DNA of 64,000 bases from Chryseobacterium tructae (lineage in GTDB: Bacteria; Bacteroidota; Bacteroidia; Flavobacteriales; Weeksellaceae). Positions 16,748 to 26,574 of this stretch are shown here, in pieces. The translations under genes and the position numbers were made by a program. How positions within the stretch are numbered: the first letter of the stretch is position 1; the number at the start of each line of letters is the position of its first letter. The notes beneath the pieces are model-generated. The model ran no database searches. It had not been told where the DNA came from and worked only from the letters and a program-made list of their open reading frames with translations. The stretch lies in NCBI RefSeq assembly GCF_030409875.1, contig NZ_JAUFQR010000001.1:1240001-1304000 (forward strand), written 5' to 3'.

Positions 16748-19599
16748 ATGGCGAAAGGCGTTAAAACAATAAAATTTAAAGGGCCTCATTATCCAACGAT
16801 GACAGTCCCTGGAAAGAGAATAACTTTAAAAGCAGATCAGGACGGACTTTTTGAGGTAGATGAATGGCTTCCGGGAACGACTGCAGAAGATAAAAAGAAA
16901 CCCGTGGTTTGGATGAGCCAGAGTATGGATAGACTTTCAGTTCTCACTAAGAAAGAATCAGCATCCGGTTTAGATTTGTGATTGGGAAAAAATACTGCGG
17001 AAATTATTACTACTATATAGAAGCCAGTCTCTCCGGGAAAAGAGATCGCAATCATAATTCAGGGCTTTATGTAAAAGGCTGGTGTGAACCTAAAATTGTA
17101 GACAGCAGATGGTGTAAGCAGCCAGGTGGTCAAGATGAACGAAAAACGTATGTCTTTTCTTACGGACACCTTGTCTACCTTCATTTAGATACAGAAGGCC
17201 TCAATGGAGACAGACTGATTGTGGAAGTTTATAAAGTAGTAACAGGAGGTGGAGGACTAAATGATGATAAGCTTATGTCTACTTATGATGCAAAAGTAGT
17301 GGATGGGCAGGTAAACCTGAAAATTGGAAACACCTATCAATGGTATGGTAAAATTGGCAGACCCAAAGATAAAGAGGAATTTTACGTAAAAGTAAAAACA
17401 GCTTCAGGAGTTGAGATAACCGATGGTAAAGATAAGGCTCATGCTCGTTTTCTGAGAATTCAGAATAGAGTAGTGAGCAAGGGGGTAGAAAGCTCAACTA
17501 ATAATACCCCAACCAAAGTTGATTTGCCAGATAAAAATCAAAAAAATACCCACTCCTGCAGATATAAAGAAATCAGTGTAGATGATAATGGAGACCATTT
17601 TGTGGTTTTCAAAGAAGGAAGCACCAAATTCAAAAAAGTAACTTCCGAAACCCAGTTAGTAACGAGAAGAATACATTTTGCCTTTGACAAATCAGAAATA
17701 CGCACCGATGAAAGAGCTTTCTTGCAAACTCTGCTTGATTTTCTACTGTACAACCAACACTTAGATATGACCCTTTCCGGACATGCCGATGATAGAGGAA
17801 CGCTGGATTATAATCAGGCACTTTCAGAAAGAAGAGCACAGGCTGTAAAAGACTTTTTTGTAAATGGAGGACTCGTTAAAAGTAGAATTAAAACAAGAGG
17901 CTACGGTGAAGTAAACCCTGCTGTAACAGGAAAAACAGAAGAAGCTTATAAAAAGAACCGTAGAGTAGAAATTGATTTCAGTTATCTGGAATACAATCAG
18001 GAAGCATTGATCTATGAAACCATTGGCCCGGATGCAAAGAAAGCCAAGGAAATTACAGTAAATGTAAGAGAACGTATAGATAAAGGATGTTTCAGAAAAG
18101 AAAAACATGACAAGAACATTATCTACATCAATGAAACAGGTGGTAAAGATCTCATCCCTAAAAAAGGAGACAAGATCAAACAAACTGTATTTTCACAACA
18201 GGCTGCATTTCCGAAAAACTATGCATTAATGCTGCTGAAATATCTCAATCCGTTTTCTACGATTGATTATAAATTTGCATTCTACATCAATAGTTGCGCT
18301 TATTATGCAAGTAAGAAAAATGCAACCCTTGAAGTAAGAGTGTATCCGGATATTATCTGGATCGGTCATTTTCAGTATAATGGTGAAGATAAGGTAATTC
18401 CTTATTATTTTCATCAAAAAAACTTTGACCTCGAGCAGGGAATTACCGATGTTCTTAATGAATTGAAGAGTACTATTTTCTATAAAATATTCAGGTTGTT
18501 TCCAACCAACTTTATCGTTGAACATACCCTTCTGAAATATATTGAAAGCCAGGCAAAGAGTTATTTCTACGGAATTCATACCATCCACAACCGCACTGTG
18601 GAAAAAGCAGGACAGGAACTTTCTCTGGTGGGTACTCAGACAAACATTATCAAACAGACGGATTATACAAGATTTGCTGCAGCAGCCGTTATTTATGGCT
18701 TCGTTGTAGTGGGGATTTTGATCGAACTTCTGATGATCTACCTCACAAGAGGACGAAATGTAGTGAATAAGCTTCAGAAATTTGCTAAAATGGCAAGAAA
18801 AGCAGAAGCCATCTTAAAAAGAATGGAAGATGCAGGGGTAGAATTGATTCCACCGGCAATTGCCGTCAATGCAGGAATGTATTATCAGAAACAGAAAGAT
18901 GGTAAAGTAGGTGTCGTGTACGAAGCCAATTTAAAAGCAGATCCTTTAATTGCTGTCAACTTCAAAAGAGAATTTGACCTGCTTGACCTGATCACCAAAA
19001 AAATTCAGGACATCAAAGGAGCTTCACTTCCAAAAGATCCGGAAGCCAAAAAAAAACTGGAACGAAATAAAAAGAATAACGATAGTATTGCCAGTTATTT
19101 TGAAACTTCAGGAGTTCATGAAATCAAAGGAACGATAGAAGTACGTGGAGACCTTATTTTTGAACATAATGTAAGATACAGTGTCCTTACAAACAGCTAC
19201 AGTATTAGTGATAAACTAGGTAATGGTGTAGCTACCGCAAAAAATGAGATGCTACTGAAAGAACAAATTCTCTTTAATGCCGTTGTAGAAGGAAAATATG
19301 AAGGAGTATTCAAATTTTGTAAACTACAGACTTCCATTGAAGGGAAAGTAAGATTTACCTTAAAAGGAAGTTTAGGATCAAAATTAACGTATGGAGTTAA
19401 TAATAAAGATGGTAAAGGTCTATTTGTTGCTAAGTCATTATATTGTTCAGGAGTAGAAGGAACCTATTATGGAAGTTTGGAAATAAAAGGAGTATTAGGT
19501 GTCTTTAAAAAAGAAACCAACGGCGGAGAACCTATTCCATTTACCTTGATAGAACCTTTTGAAATGCCACTATATCAAATACAGTTGTTTAAATCTTAA
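16748..19599 (+). CDS. large OmpA-domain protein of the T6SS island (frameshifted as sequenced)
   Basis: A 77-residue frame (16748-16981) and an 873-residue frame (from 16978) join into about 950 residues if one T is restored at 16975-16977, reading 'SGLDFVIGKKYCGNYYYY'. The N-terminal region is beta-rich. An OmpA-like peptidoglycan-binding domain lies at about residues 308-410 ('FDKSEIRTDERAF', 'SGHADDRGTLDYNQALSERRA', 'KKNRRVEIDF'). A hydrophobic stretch ('AAAVIYGFVVVGILIELLMI') lies in the last third. No signal peptide is visible, which fits spike-delivered cargo better than an outer-membrane protein. It directly follows the PAAR-like gene. The function is unknown; a structural role or an effector are both possible. 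A real GTG start at 16978 is the alternative. Confidence 0.65.
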
Positions 19600-20600
19600 T
19601 GACAATGATAAAATTAATACTAAGCACTATAATGGTCGCAAGTTTAACCGCTTGCTCACAAAATAAAACAGAAACTATGCAGAACCCTAATATTAATGCA
19701 GGAAATATTGTAGAAGAAATTACAAAACAAGTCAAACATTATCCTTCAGAAAAAATTTATAAAATAAGACACGAACATGATCTTTGTTATTATGAGATCC
19801 TTCTGAATGATATCCCGGTTTTTAGAAACTTCGATAATAATGTTCCCGATGCATTTGAAATTAATAATTCTGTATTTAAAAGCGGAAAACAAAAACTAAC
19901 CTATAGAATGTATCCGATTGGAAACAGTGAGGAAGGAAATTACAGCACTTTAACAGAAGATACCGCGCTGAAGTTGATTTTAAAATCTTATGATTTAAAA
20001 AATTCAGCAGCACAGGATATAGTGTACTCAGAACATGAAGCTCCCAAAACAGAAGAAAAAATAACGGATAGTTATTCTAAATTTAGATTTGCGGCAGCAG
20101 GGAAAAACTATTACGAAGGGAGTTTTGAGGTGAATGTTGAGGTGCCTTATCAGCTAAATCCTTCCTTTGAAAAAGCACAGGATCTGAGAAAAATGGATGC
20201 TAAAGACCTCGAAGCAAAAGTAGTCAAAGAATACCAGAAGATCCGTGAAATCTATGTAAATAAAGAAAAAGATCAGATTGCACAATTGAGCTATGACAGA
20301 CTCAAAGATGATCTGGTAGCAGATTACGCCACTCCAGCCAAAGTGAAAGCATCATGGAATCAGCTGGATGAGATCATCATCAAAGGAGATGTAGATATTC
20401 TGCCTATTAAAAATTATAAAATGAAGTTTTTTGCCGATGGAAGACTAGTAGCATTATATACAGATGGTACAGATCCTGAAACAAGAGGTGGAAATGCTTT
20501 AGTATGTAAAATAAAGTCCGGACATTATAAAAACAGTATTTTCGAACTTAAACATTTTCTGTACATTCCACAGGGAGAAACTGAATTTAAAGTATATTAA
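19599..20600 (+). CDS. lipoprotein of unknown function (T6SS island)
   Basis: This 333-residue lipoprotein has the signal 'LILSTIMVASLTAC', with Cys at the lipobox. It starts on the stop of the OmpA-domain gene (TAATG), a sign of coupled translation. Its body has a 'YYEILLNDIPVFRNFDNN' beta segment and a Lys/Glu-rich helical middle ('KAQDLRKMDAKDLEAKVVK'). I do not recognise the family. A periplasm-facing lipoprotein coupled to a large island protein fits an immunity partner, but nothing in the sequence proves it. Confidence 0.6.
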   Translation: MTMIKLILSTIMVASLTACSQNKTETMQNPNINAGNIVEEITKQVKHYPSEKIYKIRHEHDLCYYEILLNDIPVFRNFDNNVPDAFEINNSVFKSGKQKLTYRMYPIGNSEEGNYSTLTEDTALKLILKSYDLKNSAAQDIVYSEHEAPKTEEKITDSYSKFRFAAAGKNYYEGSFEVNVEVPYQLNPSFEKAQDLRKMDAKDLEAKVVKEYQKIREIYVNKEKDQIAQLSYDRLKDDLVADYATPAKVKASWNQLDEIIIKGDVDILPIKNYKMKFFADGRLVALYTDGTDPETRGGNALVCKIKSGHYKNSIFELKHFLYIPQGETEFKVY

Positions 20601-20624
20601 ACTATCCATTAAAAACGGTTTTTT

Positions 20625-21313
20625 ATGTTAAAAAAAAGTATCATTTTTTGTTTCATCCTGGTATTGTTTTCTAATGTGAAATCACAAACTACTTCTACGA
20701 TCTGTGAAAGTTGTGGCAGCTTTGATCTATTGAAGATTACCTTTAATGAAAATATTGAAGCGTTAACTGCAAAGAGCAATTCATTCAACACTGTTTTTGT
20801 TAATGAAGCTTGTGAAGAAAAGGATGCTGACGAATGGACAAAAAAGATAAGATATGTGGATTCAAATACAATATCTATAAAAAAGAAACAGAAAAACCGT
20901 TTTTATCCGTTTCAGGAAAATTTACATTTGATACGCTTCATTTATTAACCAATGCTGAAAAATCTTTGGTAGCTTATAATGCTGTTTCCTATTTTACCGG
21001 AGAAGAAAAAGATTTTCAGGCTTTGATTGAGATAATCAGCAAAAAATTCAATGTAAAACCGGAACGTAAAACTTTATTTCTGGACGGGGCACTCGTTTAT
21101 CAATGGAATACCCCAGAGTATGCCTGTCAAATATCCAGATCAAAAGATAAACAGCAAAGTGAAAGTACAATTAATGGGAGAACAGTTGCCAAAAAGTATT
21201 ATTATACAACTCTCAGCGTTTATAAGACCAATAAGCTTGATCCAAAAATAAATGAGATTATTCGACTTAACGAAAACTTTGTGATATATAAAGATAAAGA
21301 CTTTTCAAAATAA
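20625..21313 (+). CDS. exported protein of unknown function (frameshifted as sequenced)
   Basis: Two frames join into about 229 residues when one A is restored in the run at 20840-20845, giving 'DADEWTKKDKICGFKYNIYKK'. The N-terminus is a signal peptide ('FCFILVLFSNVKSQ'). Cysteines in 'ICESCGSF' and 'EACEEKD' could bind metal or form disulfides. The C-terminal half ('FTGEEKDFQALIEIISKKF') is an alpha/beta region of unknown family. It follows the lipoprotein by 24 bases and closes the island. Confidence 0.55.
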
Positions 21314-21841
21314 CAGAAGCTTCATCAAATACTTCTGCTTTTATACCCAAATAAATATGGCCTTTTTAGGATGTTTATCTTAATGAAACGAGTATAATAG
21401 TATTGATTTACTTGAAACGATGATCATAAAGAGCCTTTGGATAGTAAAAGAAAAATTAGATCGTTAAATAAAACATAGAATATTGTAGCAAGAACAATAC
21501 AAATATTCTCCTTGCTAAAAATTATAGATTTTTTTGCACCTTAAGAACAGAACAATGCTGAAATTCTTAGCGCTTTAGCGTTTTCCAACAAACATATCAA
21601 AGAAAAATCTGCAAAATCTCCTGAATCTGCGAGAAAGATATTCTATAGATAATTTTAAAGCTCTCACAGATTAAACAGATCATGCAAATCGTTGAATAAA
21701 CCATAGAATATTATAGCAAGTACTCTCCTTGTCAAAAATCATAGATTTTTTTGCGCCTTAAAAACAGAATAATGCTGAAATTCTTAGCGCCTTAGCGTTT
21801 TCCAACAACCCCATCAAAAAAACTCCGAAATGTCCTCCATC
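21314..21841. repeat. gene-free stretch with two direct copies of the dispersed repeat
   Basis: No gene is supported here. Two direct copies, about 230 bases apart, share 'AGAATATTGTAGCAAG'-like sequence (21477 and 21707), then 'ATAGATTTTTTTGC', 'CTGAAATTCTTAGCGC' and 'TTAGCGTTTTCCAACAA'. The first copy, extended to about 21660 ('CTCCTGAATCTGCGAGAAAG'), is the reverse complement of the element at 3171-3310. The copies have diverged at scattered bases. Confidence 0.7.
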
Positions 21842-21882
21842 TGCAAAAAAAATGGCCGATCTCACAAGAAGACCAGCCATTT
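21842..21882 (-). terminator. intrinsic terminator of the endonuclease gene
   Basis: On the minus strand the arms 'AAATGGCTGGTCT' and 'AGATCGGCCATTT' pair over 13 positions with two wobbles and run into T8. It begins about 20 bases past the stop. Confidence 0.8.
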
Positions 21883-21902
21883 CTATAATCAATATACTTG
21901 AA

Positions 21903-23693
21903 TTATTTTACCAAAAACTGCATGGAAGCACCATCCAGTTTCAAGATATAAACACCCTGTGTAAGGCCTCCAGTTCTGATCACATTCCCATTTTTGAAAG
22001 GTCTGTCAATCGTTTGTAGAACTTTTCCTTGCAGTGTATAGATCTCAGCTTTTTTAACATTCTGAACATCACCTTTTACTGTAATTTCCTGATTGGTTAC
22101 CGGGTTAGTAGTAATTTTAAAGCTTGGTACGGTGCTCTCTGGTACAACATGCTGAGCTTGTCTCGCAGAAGAACCTGAGTAGCATGTCCACTTAAGGTCA
22201 TCAATAGCCACTCTGTTGCTCGAAGAGTTATTCACAAGACTTACCGTTACATTTCCCGAAACATTAATATTGTTAATGGTTGTTGTCGTTGCAGTAGTAT
22301 TGTAAGGAACCGTTCCTATAGTTGTTCCGTTTACTTTCACATTAAGAACTCCACTTGTTCCGGAGAATTTTAGTTGTGTAGTCACTGTTAAAGAACCGAT
22401 ACCATTTGTTGAGTTTCCAGATGTCAATGATCCGCTTCTTACAGTAATTGCTTTATTATTGATGGTCTGGTCAGTTCTTGAATCTGTAGCAGTCCAGGAA
22501 ATACCACCATTGCTCCACGTTTGGGTTGCATAGCTAGAACTTCCAGTAGGAATACTTTCAAAGTTTTCATTGGTACAATCTGTAGATGGAGTAGTAGTTC
22601 CTGCATTGGTTGTTCCTGAAACTGTTGAACTGTTGGATGAAGAATTTCCTGCAGCATCCTTCGCTACTACATAAAAGCTGTAAGTAGTTGATGGATTTAA
22701 TCCTGAAATAGTAGCAGACGTTGAGCTTACTGTGGTTTTCAGACTTCCGTTCATATAAACATTATAACCTGATACGCCTACATTATCAGTAGATGCATTC
22801 CAGGCAAGAGAAATACTGTTGGATGTTTTAGAAGAAACTGTAAGTCCTGAAGCCGTTGTCGGAGCTTGAGTATCTGATGTTGGTTGCTGAGAGCCCCAGA
22901 TAAGATTTACATAGCTAGGATTATCGATAAACGGGTTTCTGTTACCCTGATAAGTATAAGAAGCGTTATTTCTTTTGATTTCAGCCTGAGAAACCGGATC
23001 CTGATTATGCCACGCTAAAAGAACATTCAGCTCCCAGGTTTGAAGCCCTGGAAAAGTAGAACTTCCCAACATATCTCCGGAAGAAAAAGAAGAAAGCTTA
23101 CTCTGATAACGCGTTACAAAATAAAAGATCATACGGGCTACATCCCCTTTGAATTCATCAATCGGTTCAAAAACCTTCCCTGAATATCCGGAAGAAACAG
23201 AATTACCAAGCTTTGATCCATTCTGGGAAGTAAAAGTAGCTGAACCTACCTTTCCAAAAGGATAATTACTTCTCATTCCATTCACCTTTCCATCCGTAGC
23301 GCGGATGAAATGAATATCAGCTACCATTGGTGAAGCCTCATTAAACAAACTCTGAGGAATAATATGCTCTCTGTTATAGCAGTTTCCTTCTGTAGAATAG
23401 GTCCCACATTGTTTAGTACCTGGAGTGTATTTATAAGGATCAGTGCCTGTAGGTTTTTCTGAATAAATATCTAGAATAGAACCGTCATTTTCATAGTCTT
23501 TGTCAATGTCAGTTGTTTTATAGGCAGTCCATAATCCGTTGTAGCCTTTATCCTGATGGCCGCTAGTGATAATGCTGCTTAATGCCGTTTTTAGGGCAGC
23601 ACCACTCAATCCGTTGGCAGCGTTATAGTATCCGGAAGGAGCCTGAGCATAAGCAAGCCCCGAGAATACAGTGAATAAGATGATTTTTTTCAT
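21903..23693 (-). CDS. secreted endonuclease I with FN3 domain and type IX sorting tail
   Basis: This 596-residue protein has a signal peptide ('MKKIILFTVFSGLAYAQ'). It is followed by an endonuclease I domain (about residues 20-275) with the catalytic signature 'CYNREHIIPQSLF', a fibronectin type III domain (about 285-370, 'TTASGLTVSSKTSNSISLAW'), a beta-sandwich region, and a C-terminal type IX secretion sorting domain ('EIYTLQGKVLQTI', 'GVYILKLDG'). It should be exported through the outer membrane and cut extracellular DNA for nutrients or biofilm turnover. I chose the ATG at 23693; the open frame extends 30 residues upstream but adds a non-signal sequence. It has its own terminator. Confidence 0.9.
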   Translation of the reverse strand: MKKIILFTVFSGLAYAQAPSGYYNAANGLSGAALKTALSSIITSGHQDKGYNGLWTAYKTTDIDKDYENDGSILDIYSEKPTGTDPYKYTPGTKQCGTYSTEGNCYNREHIIPQSLFNEASPMVADIHFIRATDGKVNGMRSNYPFGKVGSATFTSQNGSKLGNSVSSGYSGKVFEPIDEFKGDVARMIFYFVTRYQSKLSSFSSGDMLGSSTFPGLQTWELNVLLAWHNQDPVSQAEIKRNNASYTYQGNRNPFIDNPSYVNLIWGSQQPTSDTQAPTTASGLTVSSKTSNSISLAWNASTDNVGVSGYNVYMNGSLKTTVSSTSATISGLNPSTTYSFYVVAKDAAGNSSSNSSTVSGTTNAGTTTPSTDCTNENFESIPTGSSSYATQTWSNGGISWTATDSRTDQTINNKAITVRSGSLTSGNSTNGIGSLTVTTQLKFSGTSGVLNVKVNGTTIGTVPYNTTATTTTINNINVSGNVTVSLVNNSSSNRVAIDDLKWTCYSGSSARQAQHVVPESTVPSFKITTNPVTNQEITVKGDVQNVKKAEIYTLQGKVLQTIDRPFKNGNVIRTGGLTQGVYILKLDGASMQFLVK

Positions 23694-23904
23694 ATTAATA
23701 AAGTTTCCAACAAGATTACTACATTTTTGTGAAAAAAAAATTACATTATTATTAATTTTGAATGTACAGCATTTAGCTTTCACAAATCAATGAAAAATGA
23801 ATTCATAGGGTCATTATTACTTAAAATTGATATGTCCAAAACCCGCTTCCTGAAGCCTATTCTTTGTAATTTATCTCTGAGATAAAACAAAAAAAGGGAC
23901 TGCC

Positions 23905-23939
23905 TTTTGAAACAGCCTCAATTGTTTTTTATATTTTTG
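23905..23939 (+). promoter_or_regulatory. Bacteroidetes-type promoter for the acyltransferase
   Basis: TTTTG at 23905-23909 lies 22 bases before TATTTTTG at 23932-23939. The -7 element ends 12 bases before the ATG, so the 5' leader would be very short. Confidence 0.55.
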
Positions 23940-23951
23940 TTAAAACTAAAA

Positions 23952-25028
23952 ATGAATAAGCTAAAATTTATTGATGCATTAAGAGGATTGGCGATTATAG
24001 GGGTAATTGTTGTTCATACAGGCCAACATGGTAATACAAAAGTTCCTTGGTATATTTCAAAATTTGTTGAAGAGGGAGCCAGAGGGGTTCAATTATTTTT
24101 CCTTGCCAGTGCTTTCACTTTATTTTTATCATTTAATAACAGGGTCAATAAAGAAAAAAACGCAACCAGAAATTTTTTCATTCGACGATTCTTCAGGATT
24201 GCACCGATGTATTATCTCGGTATTATTTATTATTTTTTTCAAAATAATTTTGGAATAGATTTTCAATCAGGTGGTAAAACTCTTTCGAGCATTCCTCTAA
24301 TTATTTCAAATATCACATTTATTCATGGACTAAGCCCTTACTATATTAATACCTTGGTTCCTGGAGGTTGGTCAATATCAGTGGAATTTATGTTTTATGC
24401 TTTAGTTCCATTGCTTTTTACCTATGTGAAAAACTTAAATCAATCTTTAGTTCTTTTTATAACAACAACAGCTCTGACTGCAATTATCAAATTTTACTTT
24501 TTAAAATATCCACTTATTGAAGATCCACAATTGTGGCAGGATTTTTTATTTTTAAATATTATCAATCAATTACCAGTTTTTGCATTAGGATTAATATTTT
24601 ACTTTATTGTAATTAAAAATGAAAATTTGGGTGATATTTCCAAATCTTCTTTACTTACATTATCAATATTGATTTTCTGTCACCTATGTATGCCTTATAT
24701 GAATATATTAGCTAATCATATATTATTTAGTATAGGGTTTTTAATTCTAGCGTACGCATTAAGTAAAAATGATTTTATAATTTTAAACAATGTTGTAACC
24801 AGATATATAGGTACAATAAGTTTTAGTATGTACCTTGTACATATTGCCGTACTTTATTGGTTAGATTATTTTAATTTTACTGATTATTTTGAATCCGGAT
24901 CGAAAAACTTTCTGTTGAGATCTTTCATTACCATAAGCCTATCAATTCTATTGTCTACAATATTTTATAGATTAATTGAAATCCCTGGTCAAAAACTAGG
25001 AAAAAAAGTGATAGATAAGTTGAGTTAA
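23952..25028 (+). CDS. acyltransferase family 3 membrane protein
   Basis: This integral membrane protein of 358 residues has about ten hydrophobic segments. It opens with the acyltransferase-3 hallmark 'KFIDALRGLAIIGVIVVHTGQ', in which 'R' and the 'H' of helix 1 are the conserved catalytic-region residues. 'FFIRRFFRIAPMYYLG' is the second conserved block and 'PGGWSISVEFMFYAL' the third. The family O-acylates sugars of surface polysaccharide or peptidoglycan using a membrane acyl carrier; the substrate here is unknown. The ATG at 23952 is preferred because it starts right at the family N-terminus. The gene is notably AT-rich and stands alone. Confidence 0.88.
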   Translation: MNKLKFIDALRGLAIIGVIVVHTGQHGNTKVPWYISKFVEEGARGVQLFFLASAFTLFLSFNNRVNKEKNATRNFFIRRFFRIAPMYYLGIIYYFFQNNFGIDFQSGGKTLSSIPLIISNITFIHGLSPYYINTLVPGGWSISVEFMFYALVPLLFTYVKNLNQSLVLFITTTALTAIIKFYFLKYPLIEDPQLWQDFLFLNIINQLPVFALGLIFYFIVIKNENLGDISKSSLLTLSILIFCHLCMPYMNILANHILFSIGFLILAYALSKNDFIILNNVVTRYIGTISFSMYLVHIAVLYWLDYFNFTDYFESGSKNFLLRSFITISLSILLSTIFYRLIEIPGQKLGKKVIDKLS

Positions 25029-25130
25029 TTGTATGAAAATAACTGAGCGAAAATAAATAACAGTCTATTTCTATTGTTATATTTATGAGTAGGATTAGAT
25101 ATTATTTATAAGAAAAGATACGAGCAAAAA

Positions 25131-25170
25131 ATAAATGAGGCTGTCTCAAAAGTGAGACAGCCTCATTTAT
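25131..25170. terminator. bidirectional intrinsic terminator
   Basis: An 18-base perfect stem ('AAATGAGGCTGTCTCA' and its complement) with a 4-base loop has A-rich and T-rich flanks. It lies between convergent genes and can serve both. Confidence 0.8.
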
Positions 25171-25187
25171 AATAATAGCTGAAAATC

Positions 25188-25715
25188 TTATTTTCTTTGT
25201 GGCGGATAATTTTTCATGATCTCGGCCATGATTTCAGGAATCTGTCTTTGTTTAGATCTTGGAGAATCTACAGAAATCCCGCTTCCGATACCCTGCCAAA
25301 CTAATTTATTGCTTTTTGAATCGATAAGGTCAACGATCAGAGCACCTTCATTATAATTGCTTGTATAGGTTCTGCTCATTCCAACTCCCCATCCGAAAGG
25401 ACCACCCCATCCCCACATTCCGTAAGGAGAAGAAGTATTTACATCCGTAATTTTTTTTTGGTTTGCTTTTACGTTGACAATAAGATCTGGGTTCTCTCCG
25501 GACTGAAGTCCTTTACTTTGAAGTTGTCTTGAAAGCTCATTCAGAACTCTATCTTTATCAATATCATTCAATTTTAGATCGTCAATTCTTATTTTGTAGG
25601 TTTTATAAGAATTGAAATTGGCGGTTTCAGCATAGTCTGAACGTACCTGAAAAGGGCTACAAGAAGTTAAACCTAATGTAGCTGATGCCAACAAAATAAA
25701 AATATATTTTTTCAT
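25188..25715 (-). CDS. DUF4136 family lipoprotein
   Basis: This 175-residue lipoprotein has the lipobox 'LGLTSC'. The DUF4136 body shows 'VRSDYAETANFNSYKTYKI' at the start, 'ELSRQLQSKGL' and 'NPDLIVNVKA' in the middle, and 'GALIVDLIDSKSNKLVWQGIGSG' near the end. A Gly/Trp-rich insert ('YGMWGWGGPFGWGVGM') is common in the family. The function is unknown; the protein is probably anchored in a membrane facing the periplasm. I chose the ATG at 25715, which gives the best signal peptide. It follows the DUF5522 gene directly. Confidence 0.85.
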   Translation of the reverse strand: MKKYIFILLASATLGLTSCSPFQVRSDYAETANFNSYKTYKIRIDDLKLNDIDKDRVLNELSRQLQSKGLQSGENPDLIVNVKANQKKITDVNTSSPYGMWGWGGPFGWGVGMSRTYTSNYNEGALIVDLIDSKSNKLVWQGIGSGISVDSPRSKQRQIPEIMAEIMKNYPPQRK

Positions 25716-25716
25716 T

Positions 25717-25902
<186 letters not shown>

Positions 25903-25906
25903 TTAA

Positions 25907-26278
25907 ATGCAAGTCAAAAAACTTTTTATATTTGTTAGTATGATAATTGTATGCCAAAAGCCATTAAAAAAACTAAAAATTAACGGCATTGCTCTTTTTC
26001 CCTTTATCTTCATTAGGAAACCCGAAGATAAGGAAAATAATACACTTATCAATCATGAAAAGATCCACTTACGCCAACAGCTGGAGATGCTGATCATCTT
26101 TTTCTACCTCTTCTATGTCATCGAATATTACTATTGGTTTTTTAAACTGAAAGACGGCTATAAAGCCTATATGAGAATCTCATTCGAAAGAGAGGCCTAT
26201 GCCAATGAAAACAATCTGAATTACCTAGGTGAAAGGAGATTCTGGAGTTTTCGGAAGTATTTGAAAGATAAAAGATAA
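25907..26278 (+). CDS. membrane-associated HExxH metallopeptidase-like protein
   Basis: This protein of about 123 residues has a zinc-site 'NHEKIHLRQQ' (HExxH) at about residues 49-55, followed by a long hydrophobic segment ('MLIIFFYLFYVIEYYYWFF') and 'ISFEREAYANENN', whose Glu could be the third zinc ligand. The arrangement resembles small Bacteroidetes zinc-peptidase-like proteins. The start is uncertain: the ATG at 25907 leaves only 7 bases to the divergent DUF5522 gene, while an ATG at 25940 would also give a complete motif. The last codons and the stop lie inside a heptamer repeat (26263-26297). Confidence 0.65.
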   Translation: MQVKKLFIFVSMIIVCQKPLKKLKINGIALFPFIFIRKPEDKENNTLINHEKIHLRQQLEMLIIFFYLFYVIEYYYWFFKLKDGYKAYMRISFEREAYANENNLNYLGERRFWSFRKYLKDKR

Positions 26279-26297
26279 AAGATAAAAGATAAAAGAT
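26263..26297. repeat. AAAAGAT heptamer tandem repeat
   Basis: There are five copies of a 7-base unit, the first slightly changed, spanning the 3' end and stop codon of the preceding gene. The unit is not a multiple of 3, so copy-number change would alter the C-terminus. Confidence 0.85.
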
Positions 26298-26314
26298 GTT
26301 ATCGTTAAACATCT

Positions 26315-26440
26315 ATTATCCATGCGGATATCAACATCAATAGGGGTGGGCTTTATCCCATCCTTTTGATTAAACGTTAATTATTCATACAGATATCAAC
26401 ATCAATAGAGGTGGGCTTTAGCCCGCCTAATAAATAAAAT
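26315..26440. repeat. two direct copies of a 'gatatcaacatcaatag-ggtgggctt' element
   Basis: The copies at about 26328-26365 and 26391-26428 share 'GATATCAACATCAATAG' and 'GGTGGGCTTTA', 63 bases apart; a shorter 'CCGGCTTTAGCCG' palindrome follows at 26450. The 296-base gap before the deaminase gene otherwise shows only a possible -7 element TATTTTTG at 26533-26540. Confidence 0.65.
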
Positions 26441-26574
26441 AAAAATTCATCCGGCTTTAGCCGAAACCTAAACAATATAGCCTCCCTGAAAATGCTTGAA
26501 GATCAAGGAAAAACTCATAAGTAATCTTTTATTATTTTTGCATTCATAAACCATGAGTATTTCCAAACACTAAA

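Noticed and set aside
16978..19599. Independent gene starting at GTG 16978
   Set aside because: The short frame before it flows directly into it once one T is added in a TTT run, as in the other broken genes. A coupled GTG start cannot be fully excluded, which is noted in the feature.
26263..26440. CRISPR-like array
   Set aside because: The units are only 7 bases with no spacers, and the longer repeats nearby occur just twice with unequal flanks.
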